Of a DNA stretch of 64,000 nt, positions 33,546-44,118 are shown piece after piece. The notes under the pieces were generated by a model, which ran no database searches, was not told where the DNA came from, and was given only the letters and a program-made list of their open reading frames with translations. Position 1 is the stretch's first letter. Each line of letters starts with the position of its first letter. Origin of the DNA: Salvia splendens. Its lineage: Eukaryota; Streptophyta; Magnoliopsida; Lamiales; Lamiaceae. The stretch covers positions 11,942,729-12,006,728 of the forward strand of contig NC_056038.1 in assembly GCF_004379255.2 (NCBI RefSeq). Reading direction: 5' to 3'. The position numbers and the translations under genes are program-made.

Positions 33546-35272
33546 TTCCCTATGTCCCACTTTAGGAGTCCCAGTTTACCATTTTTTGGTGTCACACTTT
33601 AGGAGTCCCGGTTGGAATATTCCATAAATGGTAATATGCCCCACATTCCACTAACCTTTTTCCACTCACATTTTATTATAATACCAATATACAAAAGTAG
33701 GACCACATTCCACTATCTTTTTCACCAACTTTCCTTTACATTTCTTAAAACCCGTGCCGAACTCAATGAAGGGGTTGGCAGCGGAAGCGTGCATCAAATA
33801 AATCACATACTAATCAGATCTATTTAGCAGATTATTTAGACAAATTCTATTCGCGTAATTATCACATGTATCATGCTCATAACTTGAATTAAGCATGTTT
33901 TAAGTATAATTGAAACCTAAAACATGCTTTCCTATGGAGTAGGAATAATACCTTGTTGATTCTCCAAAGAATCGACGATGGCTCGCGACTTCTCCACATG
34001 AGTCGTCGAGTACTAGACCACGGATCTTCTGGCTGGTTCCCGAACTGTATTCCGATATCAGTGTGGGCTGATCTCACCGGGATACTAGGACTCGAATAAA
34101 TAGGACAGAAAAATCGATCTCACGGAGGAGAGCTGAAGGAGAAATTTTCGTCCTCTACAGTGCAGAAGAGAGGACGAAATTTTTGTGGAAAAATAAGTAT
34201 ATTTTCTGTCTCATTTATTCTCCTATTTATATTAAGTTCCTTTTGGGCCCAGACATAGATCTATGGAAGGTTTTGGATATGGGCTCCTCCAATTTGCTTT
34301 TTACTAATTAAATTGAACCCACAATTTAATACAAGCTTTAATTGGAATATTACGAGCAGCCACTACAGAAGTAATATTGAACTCTCCCCATCCAAATCCA
34401 AAATTACAAGTAATCCAGGTTTCCGTTTTAACTTTCATTTCCCGCGCTTAAGATATAAATGTCCATTAATTAATTAATGTCTACTATGGACTTAATTAAT
34501 TAACTTCTTATTAATTCCAAGAGTGGACTTAGCATGAAACACTTATTTATTATTCATAGAGTAATCAAACTCCAACTAGCTAGGTTCCGAATAATAAAAC
34601 CTTGTTTTGCGCTCCTCTTGAGGACATTATCAAACAAGACTCACTTCGCGCACGTTTCAACATAATAGCAATCCTAGCACCGCTAGATATTAATCACCAC
34701 TGCCCAATATATCAGGATTATTGGGTTGCAAAAAACCTGCACCATTTGATAAGTCAAAACAGTGCATAATCAATACCGTACGTTCAATGCTAACATACAT
34801 TGATTAAGAAATAAACATTTATCAAGACATCGTCTTTCAGTAGATAGCATAAAGACTCGTATTGCTGTTAGATCCGTTTAATGCTTTACCATACCAATGC
34901 CATCTTATTTCAGTAAGGCTTAGAAATATGCGGACTAACATTGCAACCTTTCACGATAGGTAGTCTAATTCCATCTAGGTTGTGAAATTCTCCTTTTTAT
35001 TTGTTCAGAACTGATCGTGTTACCTTAAAGTGGAAGCCGTCCACAACCGATCTACTAAAACAAAGACTTAGACTTTGTTAAGTTACTTATACATTTAAAC
35101 ATGCAATAAACATCCATTAAATGTAAAACATAACAACATTATGACAAAAATAATCTGTTTTATTCCTTGGAAAATAAAATAAGAGTTTTGCAGTATTCAA
35201 TCACTCGAAAGGTGATTTCTAGTATACAAACTCTAACACTCAAATGGGACTCCTAAAGTGGGACGGAGGGAG
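33546..35272. mobile_element. Stowaway-like MITE opened by a solo LTR
   Basis: The left end TTCCCTATGTCCCACTTTAG and right end CTAAAGTGGGACGGAGGGAG are inverted copies, bordered by TA (33544-33545 and 35273-35274). Only about 250 bases are MITE sequence; the rest (33767-35238) is an inserted LTR. Confidence 0.75.
33767..35238 (-). mobile_element. Solo LTR (GCAGCGGAAGC family)
   Basis: On the minus strand it starts TGTTAGAGTTTGTATACTAG and ends GCTTCCGCTGCCAACCCCTTCA, giving TG...CA termini. Identical CTCAA duplications flank it (33762-33766, 35239-35243). No coding region is present. The LTR at 38436-39961 and the older pieces at 33262-36999 belong to the same family, making it the most frequent LTR type in this window. 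Confidence 0.88.
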
Positions 35273-35545
35273 TAAATCTTTATTTTGAACATCTCTTGAG
35301 GATATTATCAAACTAGACTCACCTAGCACATGGTTCATTGCATTAACAATACTAGCACATCTAAATATTGATTACCACTAATATCAGGACTCTTGGGTTA
35401 CTAAAAACTGCACATTTTGATAAGTCAATAGTGCATAACCAATATCGTATGACCAATATTATGTCAACAATGATTAAAAATTAACAATCACTGAGACTTA
35501 TCTCATTGCTAGATCCGTTTAGTGCTACACCACACCAATATCAAT

Positions 35546-36655
35546 TGTCACATGCCAACCTCTAACGTAAACATTTATAATAAATCTAACATTTATCAGG
35601 TACATATATTTCATCTTTAATTCCATGTCACACAAATATCGACAATATTCTTTAACCAAGAATAACCAACATCTAATCAGAAATGATATACAACATATAT
35701 CATAACCACTTTTATATCCATATGCATATGCCTCTCTATGTTACTTTTTATTATTATGTGACGATCAAGCCTGGTATCTGCCCGAGATTTCCATTGTATA
35801 CGAGCCGAAGGTCCCTTTTATTTATTTGACCTTTCCACGAAGATCCCTCTTTGATTTGACCTTTCCACGAAGGCCCCTCTTTGCATTTTGACCTTTCCAT
35901 GAAGGCCCCTCTTTGATTTGACATTTCCACGATGGTCCCTCTTTGCATATTTTCTTTGACCTGTAGGTCTATTTTCATTGTATATGACCCCTAGGTCTAT
36001 TTCCATTGCAATTGATATCAGACCCAGGCAAGACTGTCACATATCCATTGCACAACTCACATATCTATTACACCAATCACATATCCATGTCATATTCCAC
36101 ACAATAATTTCAAATAACACATAATTATATTAGGTTCACATCATATAATTGAAATATTCACTCCAAGTCAACACATAGCAATCAACCACATCAGATATGT
36201 AAAATTAAAAGTGTGATTTATACGCCTGTAAAGACATGTAATTAAATCGAACGCCCAAATTCCCTTCTCAATTTACACCTCTTAATTCTTATTTGAGAGG
36301 TTTCGAACCCATTTGCCGTCACGATCAAAGACCCCTTCTCGGTCCCATTTTCCCTTCTCTCGGCCCCTTTTTCCTTTTTTTTCTAGCTATCCTCCTTCCC
36401 TTCTCAAAACAACTATATCCATATATATATTTGGTTTATATATAAATTAAACAAATGACACAGATATATGCATGCTACGTTGTTTCTTTGTTAGCGGATT
36501 AGTGGCACTGCTAAATGGTGAACATGTGTGCTAGTATTGTATTTACATTTTGTTTATATAAAAATATTCAGCTTTGTAACTACTAGATGGCATAACTAAT
36601 AATTAAATTTAAAATTACGTTAAATAAACATATATATTTGGTTAGGGATGTTACA
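35546..36655 (+). mobile_element. Probable solo LTR with TGTCACATGCC/GGGATGTTACA ends
   Basis: The termini are TGTCACATGCC and GGGATGTTACA, flanked by TCAAT on the left and TCAAC on the right (four of five bases match). No protein is encoded. A short tandem array (35828-35947) lies in its left third. The mixture of inverted TGTxACAT ends and the near-duplication supports an LTR, but the call rests on termini alone. Confidence 0.6.
35828..35947. repeat. Tandem array, ~30-bp unit
   Basis: About four copies of a unit reading TTTGACCTTTCCACGAAGG followed by CCCCTCTTTG occur with small length changes, beginning near 35826. The minus strand reads through as repeated MERSNQRG-type peptides, but this is low-complexity and not a gene. 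Confidence 0.85.
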
Positions 36656-37004
36656 TCAACAATGTTATGTCATTGTTGACAATCTCATTGTTATGTCAAC
36701 AATGTTAACATTGTTAGATCTGTTTCCGTAAATAGCAAGAAAGACTTATCTTATTGTTAGATCCGTTTAGTATTATATAACACTAGTGTCGTTTATTTCC
36801 TAAAGACGATTGAAATTGCAGACTAACACTTCAATTTTTCACGATAGGCAGCCAAAGCTTTACCTAGGTTGTGAAATTCTATTTATCTTTTGTAAAGCAT
36901 TGCATGGAACCGATTGTGTTACCATCTATGAACGGCGCGCACAATCAGTCTACAAAGCAAAAGAATTAGACTTGTTTGCATCTTATAGTGTGTAACCCCC
37001 GTGG

Positions 37005-38184
37005 GTTACTAGCCGTTACAGGAACTGGAGGCTGACCTTGGACGCGACGTATCTGAACACACCTTGCGTCAAGGTTCGTTCACGACATGTGGACTTCATT
37101 ACGTGCCAGCAACGTATGCTTCACTGCGTCATTCTGACTAGGTGGATTAACCACTTAGAGTGCTTAGAGCACTTGGTCCGCATAACTAGTTAGCACTTGC
37201 CTGCTTGACCAGTTAGCGCATTAGGTCATCTAAAAGATTAGGCTGGGCTCGGGACAAGGACATGCCCAAACGCCTAGCCCAACAACCATGCCCAAAGAAG
37301 AGCCCAAAGACCACCCAATGACCAATGACCAAGTCCAAGGCCAAAACACTCGGCACACGGGGCACAGCTCGCGGCTGCAACGAGGCGAGGCGGCGGCACG
37401 TGTGGGCTCATTCGCACCACTTGGTCCACTAGAATCGTTACATATAGTAACTCATCTTATTAAATACATCTTTAATTGTGTTCTCTCTTCCAATGTGGGA
37501 TAGTTAATAAACTACCACCCACGTCCCTTAAAAATAGAAACTATTTCAATTTTGGTTTATCCCTTAAAAATAAAAACTTTCTAAACTTTTTATTCTAGAA
37601 TGTTGACCCCACAATCCTCTAACACTACTTTTGACTACTTTTTTTTCTTCCTCTCTCTTTTACTTTACTCATTTTTCTCTTCATCTCTATTACTTTACCA
37701 ACTGTGCATTAAAACACGTATCGTTTTAAAAGTTCTTAATTTTCGAGGACGAAGAGTTAATTGATTCCTTGTACTTCTCATAGCTCCTTTATAGCTTGCA
37801 AATGTGGTCAACTTTAATCTCTTATTTCTCATTTACCGGGAACCAGTTTAGAGGAAATGAATACTCCCTCCATCCCACTTTAAGTGGAACATTTCTTTTT
37901 CGACACAAGATTTTATATAGTGTTATTTTGTGAGTTAAGTGGAGAGAGTAAAGTAAGAGAGAGAAAAAAAGTAGAAAGAGTAATGTTTCCATTTTTAGAA
38001 ATGTGTCATTTAGAATGGGACATCCCAAAAAGGAAAATGTGTCGGTTAGAGTGGGACGAATGGAGTATATCATAGTCATCTACTCCAGGAGTAGATCGAC
38101 ACTAAATCATTTAATTTCACAAAACTAAATGTTTCGTCGCATTTATTCTTGGTCAAATCCTTTTGACCGAGCACGATTCCAATA
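37005..38184 (-). mobile_element. Copia-type LTR fragment with two MITEs inside
   Basis: The interval aligns with the LTRs at 26773 and 54929. Shared blocks are GCCGTTACAGGAACTGGAGGCTG, GCCCAAAGACCACCCAA, CCAATGTGGGATAGTTAA, GAGTAGATCGACAC and TTTAATTTCACAAAACTAAATG. The promoter-distal end is missing, and the minus-strand start (about 38184, TATTGGAATCGTGC) has lost the standard TG. Two insertions interrupt it: one at about 37515-37760 with degraded ends, and one at 37864-38065 with clear MITE termini. Confidence 0.75.
37864..38065. mobile_element. Stowaway-like MITE (202 bp)
   Basis: CTCCCTCCATCCCACTTTAA on the left and GTGGGACGAATGGAG on the right are inverted repeats. TA flanks both sides (37862-37863, 38066-38067). 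Non-coding. Confidence 0.85.
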
Positions 38185-38435
38185 ATATAGAAAAAACTCA
38201 ACAACCCGCCGCAGCCGCCCCTCCACAATAAACTCCATGTTACTGCCAGCGACAGCCTACTCTCATTCCCTCACCCTGACGGCGACAACGGATTCATCGT
38301 AACCACTTGTCCCACTCTATTACTGGCCCGTGCCGCCACATCGACCCGCCTTATCCCGCTGCACTGAAGCAACCAATCATGTTTCCATCTCAACTTGTAG
38401 ACCGAAGTGAGACGGAAGAATGAGGATGTAAGCAG

Positions 38436-39961
38436 TGTTGGGGTTACCGCAACGGAAGACACGGAAAACAAACAGTTCCTTACGGATCTATTTAGGTGAT
38501 TATGTATTCATTTCCAATTTCATGCAATTAATCTAGATCTATAGAAAAATCACATCAAAAACATATAAACATGCTATTTGATGTAGATTTGATAGTTACC
38601 TCTTTATCCGTTGTAGGATTGACGTTGCTAGTTTCATCTCCCGCTAATCCTTGGTTTCTTGATAACGAATCTTCCATTCTATTCTCACGTCCTTCATTAT
38701 TTATCCGGGTGGGTGGATCTTGAAAAATAAATAATAGTTTGATGAGATCTAGGAAGAACAATACACAAAACAATTTATCTTGATTCAATTATATGGATTA
38801 GAATGAACAAGACAAGACCGAACCAAAACCCTAGATCTCCCTTTTGGGATGGATCAAAAATCGAGGCAAAGGAGGAGAGAGGCCAATTTCTCGGCGGCTA
38901 GGGTTAGGGTTCTTGGAGTTGTGAATTGTGTTGTAATGCTTTTCCATCTCTTCTCATTATTTATAGGTTAGACTTGGTTTGGGCTAGAATGGGGATCATG
39001 GAGTGAATTAGATGTTGGGTTCACCCATTAGATAAAATTCTAATTAAATCAATTAACTCATGCTTTAATATATTATCCAATGGAATATTATTTTCTTCCA
39101 CTAAAGAATAATATTAAATTCTCATCTAAAATAACCAAATTACGAAGAACTTGAGTTCAATTTTATTTTAATATTTTCCGCCTTTAAGATTATCTTAATC
39201 CATTAATTTAATTCTTTGTCTACTATGTGACTTGAATTAAATTAATTCTCCAAAGAGTTTTTCTAGTTTGAAACTTTATTTATTATTCATGGAATAAAAT
39301 TCCAACTGCACAGTTTTCTGAATAATAAATTCATTTTTCAAACACTTATTGAGGATAAATCATACCACTATGGGCACGCGAATTCTATGAAATAATATTC
39401 TAATATTTTCATGTTATTCAATTACTGCTACCCAAGATACCATGATTGAGTTGCGAAAAACTCTCACATATTCATAAGTCAAAGTGGCGTCTGATTAAAT
39501 AAACAATATCAATATTATTTGCATAGACTAAGAAATACTAAATTTTCTTATATATTCTTTCAGTAGATATCAATAAAGAATATATTTTGTGTCGATCCTT
39601 CCAGTGCTTTACCACACCAGTGTTACTAATATCTTCTTAGGTAAGAGAGAATTATCACAAACACGGCAACCATACCAATAGGTAGCCAATGCCTATCTAG
39701 GTTGTGAACTCGTTTTTCTTCTTACTAAATCCGGTCAAGTCCCCTACTAGAGAATCCATGAGAATTGATCAGATTTCCTACTTTAACCTTCTTAGTAACA
39801 AACCTTAGGCTTGTTTATTTATATTTCAATAAATAAACCATTATATTATATTATTTATTCTCATAATTAGGTAAATAAATAGACGTGACGTTTCTCGTAT
39901 ACATTCACAAGCTGACTGTACAAAGACATGTATGCTCGAAATATCTTTTAGTATACAAACA
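38436..39961 (-). mobile_element. LTR of the GCAGCGGAAGC family (likely solo)
   Basis: On the minus strand it starts TGTTTGTATACTAAAAGATA at 39961 and ends CTTCCGTTGCGGTAACCCCAACA at 38436. Length (1526 bp), ends and internal order resemble the solo LTR at 33767-35238. I found no convincing 5-bp target duplication, so the element may be a recombinant or have decayed flanks. Confidence 0.7.
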
Positions 39962-40338
39962 GCCATGAAAGGACACTCTAGAGAAGATTTTGATTGAGGT
40001 TGTTAGAGCATCTGCAACGGTGGACGAACGTCGTCCGTCCATCAGTGCCAGCGGCACGAAGGAGGTCGTCCGCTGCTGCGCTCGCGCCACTGGCACGGCG
40101 CTGCTCGATGCATCGAGCACGTCCATGCCAGCGAGCAGGTGACGTGGCGGCACGCGATTGGGCAACGGCATAGCCGTTGCCTTTGAATATTTTTATTTTT
40201 ATTTTTTTAATTCGGTATTTAATTTTAAAAATCGATAAAAAAAAAAAAATATTTTCCAAATCCCAAAAATATGGCCATTTTTTTGCCCGTTTTTCTAAAA
40301 TTTTTTGATTTTTTTTATTTTTTTCCCCCAAAATCATC

Positions 40339-40452
40339 TATAAATACACACATTCATCATCCATTTATCACATCAAATCATCTCTCATTCATCTCTCATT
40401 CATAATTCTCATACATACTATCTACACATTGATCTCTCAGTCAAAACCTCAA
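40339..40452 (+). promoter_or_regulatory. TATA box and leader of the Harbinger transposase
   Basis: TATAAATA at 40339-40346 is followed by a CATTCATCTCTC-rich leader of about 105 bases before the ATG at 40453. The spacing fits a plant transcription start roughly 30 bases after the box. Confidence 0.6.
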
Positions 40453-41742
40453 ATGGATTTCACCCATCTTATGGCGGAAGCGGAGCGCGAAGAACAAGAA
40501 TACTACGAACAACATCGTGCCGCATACGAAGCATATGTCGCAGCGAATACCCCCGCTCCTCCTCCTCCTCAACGAACTAGATCAACTCGCCGCTACATCC
40601 ATCGTGACCGGGAGGGAGCCCACGAAAGGCTCGTTGCCAACTAATTTGCCGACCAGCCGCGGTTTCTGGCAGATTACTTCAGGCGCCGTTTTCGCATGTC
40701 AAAGCGCTTGTTTATGCGAATTGTCAACACATTGTCCGCACGTGTTGAATTCTTCCAAACAGGTCCAGATGCAGCCGGTCGGCAAAGTATCACGCCGTTG
40801 CAGAAGTGTACGTGTGCCATCCGACAACTCGTTACTGGGCAAACGGCCGACCTCTTCGACAAGTATTTGCATATCGGTGAGTCCACTGGAATCCTTTGTC
40901 TAAAATTTTTTTGCGAGGGCGTTCGTTCAGCTTTCGGTGATGAATTCCTTCGGGTACCCACCACCGATGATTGCCAACGGTTGCTTCGTCTTCACGAATC
41001 AGTCCATGGCTTTTCCGGAATGCTTGGCAGCATTGACTGCATGCATTGGAGGTGGAAGAATTGCCCGACTGCTTGGAGGGGGCAACACCTAAGCTGTCAC
41101 AAAGGCGGCGACCCAACACTTATCCTTGAGGCGGTCGCCGACTACCGCCTATGGATTTGGCATGCATATTTCGGCGTTGTCGGATCCAACAACGACTTGA
41201 ACGTGCTCTATTCTTCACCACTCTTCAATGATGTGATGAATGGTGTAGCACCGGCGATCGACTTCACCATTAACGGAAATACATACCACATGGGTTACTA
41301 TCTCGCCGATGGTATCTACCCAAGGTGGTCGACTTTCGTGAAGACGCTCAGCAACCCGCACGACCCGAGACGGGTTCTTTTTGCGCAGCGTCAAGAGTCC
41401 TCGCGGAAAGACGTCGAAAGAGCCTTTGGGGTCCTTCAAGCCCGATTCAACATTGTGAAGGCCCCGGCTCGGCTCTGGTACGTGAATAATATCGCCGACA
41501 TCATGTACACGTGTATTATCTTACACAACATGATCATAGCCGACGAAAGACCGAGGGCGGCTAGCTTTTACGACGAGGATGAAGTCGGAAGCTCAACCGC
41601 GAGGTCTCCCCCACGCCGAGGTGTGCATACGACGGTGGGCCAGAGGATCGAGACAAGGCACACAATGCGCGATACCCGAACCCACATTGAGCTACAAGAA
41701 GACCTAATCAAACACATGTGGGCGAAATTCGGCAACGAGTAG
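40453..41742 (+). pseudogene. PIF/Harbinger DDE transposase (HARBI1-like), one nonsense codon
   Basis: The frame from ATG at 40453 (MDFTHLMAEAEREEQEYY) to the stop at 41742 spans 430 codons with one internal TAA, codon 64 (40642-40644), between HERLVAN and FADQPRF. The N-terminal part has the helix-turn-helix-like SKRLFMRIVNTL and LQKCTCAIRQLVTG. The catalytic DDE is complete: D in LGSIDCMHWRWKNCP, D in GVVGSNNDLNVL and E in RKDVERAFGVLQARF. A downstream ATG at 40696 opens 348 residues covering the whole nuclease domain. Nuclear transposase acting with ORF1 on TTA/TAA targets. Possibly one mutation away from a full-length protein, or able to express an N-truncated one. Confidence 0.93.
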
Positions 41743-42025
41743 TGGTTTTTTTATTTTTAGTATTTTAATTATGTAATTTTAATTTTTAGGATTTTAATTA
41801 TGTCGTTTTATTTTATTTGTCATTAGTAATATTATTTAGGTTTCTTTAATGAATTTTAATATTATGGAAATGTTTTTGTTTAATTGAATTTTAAATTGGG
41901 TTGTGCCCGTCCTTGCGGAAGAGCACAGTTGTGGGTGTTGTGCTCTTGCCAGAGAGCAAGCAAAAAAAGAGGGATCGGGCTCACAACCGTGCTCGCTGGC
42001 AAGAGCACGGTTGTGGGTGCTCTTA

Positions 42026-42949
42026 GGTGGAAATTTTGGTGTTTCTTGTTTCATCTTTTTCCCGCATATTTCATCTTCTTCCCGCATTTCAATCGAACAA
42101 CCATTTAAGGAGTGAGAAAGATACATGTGGAAATTAGGAAATGTAAAGAATGAAATGTGAGTGTTAGGGTGATGATGCGGTGTAATTAATTAATAATTAT
42201 ATACTTCTTACATTGTAATTGAGTCATTTTGACATTTCGGTATGTTGTATAGTAGTAGAGTCATTTCTCATTTTAGTATAAGTCAACACATGTATTCTCA
42301 CTTATTTTACTCTTTTTTACTTTTTTTTTCTCTTCGTGTTTCTATTTTTTTTCCATTTCTTACTTTATTCTTCATTTTACTTATCTCACTTAAAACAATT
42401 TTTATTAAATTTCGTGTAAAAAAGAAATGTCTCCACTATTATTGAGCGGATGGAGTATAAAGTTTTAAGTTTAGTGTTCATTTTGAAATAAATCAAACTT
42501 TAGTGACTAAAACTTGAGAAATAGTGTTTGAAAAGAAAAAAAACAAAATTAAAAATAAAATCATAATCTTATACTAAGAATGGTTTAATTACAGCTTTGA
42601 ATAGAGAAGATCTCCTTTCATATTCTTATATTCATATTGTAACTCTTACCATATGCACATACAATTAATACTACATTTTTGTTCTTATTTTCCCTATTTT
42701 CTTATACCATGGCATGGCATACTCCGGCTCTAATATTACACCAATATCCGGCTCTAATAGCAAATACAGTATATGCCTCGAATAATGGAAATACGCGTTG
42801 ATACAACGCCACGTTTGTTGCTAAACAGAAAAACATTTGTTAGGAGCCCTCCATTGGACAGTCACAGAACGCACCATCACAGCTGGCTATTTTAGTTACA
42901 AACAAAGCCAAAGGGAGTCGTCGTGCGCATCCCACCGACCGAACCCTTT
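42026..42949. other. Spacer upstream of the RING gene, with a degraded MITE
   Basis: No gene. At about 42240-42455 the sequence ends ATTATTGAGCGGATGGAGTA and contains the T-rich body usual for Stowaway MITEs, but the left terminus is degraded. The last ~150 bases probably contain the RING gene's promoter; TTTAAA near 42950 is a weak TATA candidate. Confidence 0.45.
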
Positions 42950-44118
42950 AAATCTCTTTCTCCTCAAAGCGCCAAAAACATGATCTCTCTCACTACACTT
43001 TTCTCTCTCTATACACTCATTCACCACTCTCATATGTCATCACTTTGAAGTTTTTCTTCACCGATCAAAAATTAATCTGGTATGAAATTTTGAAAATCCT
43101 CCTTCATTCTCGTCAAGCCCGGATTTATTTGTTATTTCTAGATTCACGAGGGTTATTGATCAACTGATTTTGTTCCTTTTTTAAAAAAAAAATCGCTAAT
43201 GGTTCATATTTCTGCGGATTTCTTGTGAGAGAATCAACCGTGTTTTATGGTGCATCCTTACTGGTATTTGTGTCTCTGAGATTCTTATATGGTGGATGTG
43301 TGATAGTTTTTACTAGTGTTATTCACCCCCTCTGTATCTGTATCTTTGGGAGAATAGAACCGACCTCTATCTGGTAAATGTTGGTGTGCTTTGTATGTTG
43401 TGATCGTTGATGTTCTCTTTCGTTTTTAGTTGTTCCAGTCAATAGAAGGTGTTTGGCATTTTAACTGATGATGATGATTATGAAGACCTGATTTTAATTC
43501 TAATTCTTACCTTTTAAATTGCGAGTTTTTTTAGAAATGATTCTTTATTTTGTTGGATTAGCCCATATTTGGCAGGGGAATAAAGCATCTGTGCTGGGAC
43601 CTTTTTCAAATGTTTGTGAATTTTTCATACGATGTTTGATACTTGAACATCAAACTATTAAAACCATCATACAATTTCATTTCCTTCTAGGTGTGAGACA
43701 TAGTATATTTTCTAGTATCTATTATGCATGATTTTGTAGCTCTTCTCTGTGCATAGAGTATATGGAGTGATGTGAGTGATTGGATTGATGTTTTGGTTCA
43801 AGAGAAATGGTATCAGTGTTCATTGGTTGGAAACTGAAGATAGGTGAATTTCATAACTCACCTTTTGTTTTCATTTGGCATGCCTTTCCTCGGACAATTT
43901 TTGACCCTCCCTAGTCAGTGTCAGTGGACAGTGAAGAATTGATTTAGTGTCCTAGTCCGAAAGTGGATGGTATATTATTACTGTGAAGACATTAACTGAT
44001 TGAGTATTTTACCGCTATATATATCTATGTATCTGTTATGCATTTGGTGAAACTATCCTGCAATCAGCTGGAGAAAATGATTCTTTTTCTCATACTTCTG
44101 TTTAATATGTTTAGATAA
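42950..44118 (+). promoter_or_regulatory. Probable 5' UTR exon and leader intron of the RING gene
   Basis: A CT-rich leader (TCTCTCTCACTACACTTTTC) ends at 43079, followed by a donor GTATGA at 43080. A matching acceptor TGTTTAG lies at 44108-44114, four bases before the ATG at 44119. This fits an untranslated first exon and a leader intron of about 1 kb. Short frames within have no recognisable product. Confidence 0.55.

Larger units (their letters stand above)
33262..36999 (-). mobile_element. Old LTR of the GCAGCGGAAGC family, broken by two insertions
   Basis: Three separated pieces (about 33262-33540, 35275-35545 and 36656-36999) align with successive parts of the solo LTR at 33767-35238. 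Examples are CTTCTCCACATG with ACCACAGATCTTCTGACTG, CTCTTGAGGATATTATCAAAC and TAGATCCGTTTAG followed by ACGATAGGCAGCC and TAGGTTGTGAAATTC. They are interpreted as one older LTR copy opened by a MITE (33546-35272) and another LTR (35546-36655). Around the second insertion the host LTR text is partly repeated, so the history may include a rearrangement. Confidence 0.6.
40006..42022 (+). mobile_element. PIF/Harbinger transposon with almost intact transposase
   Basis: Ends GAGCATCTGCAACGGTGG and GAGCACCCACAACCGTGC (read inward) are flanked by identical TTA duplications (40003-40005 and 42023-42025). It carries one plus-strand gene, a DDE transposase (40453-41742), preceded by a TATAAATA box at 40339. 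There is no Myb-like ORF1. It is the best preserved Harbinger element in the window. Confidence 0.93.

Noticed and set aside
35754..36006. Minus-strand frames with repeated MERSNQRG peptides
   Set aside because: They translate a short tandem DNA repeat in an LTR; low-complexity and not conserved protein.
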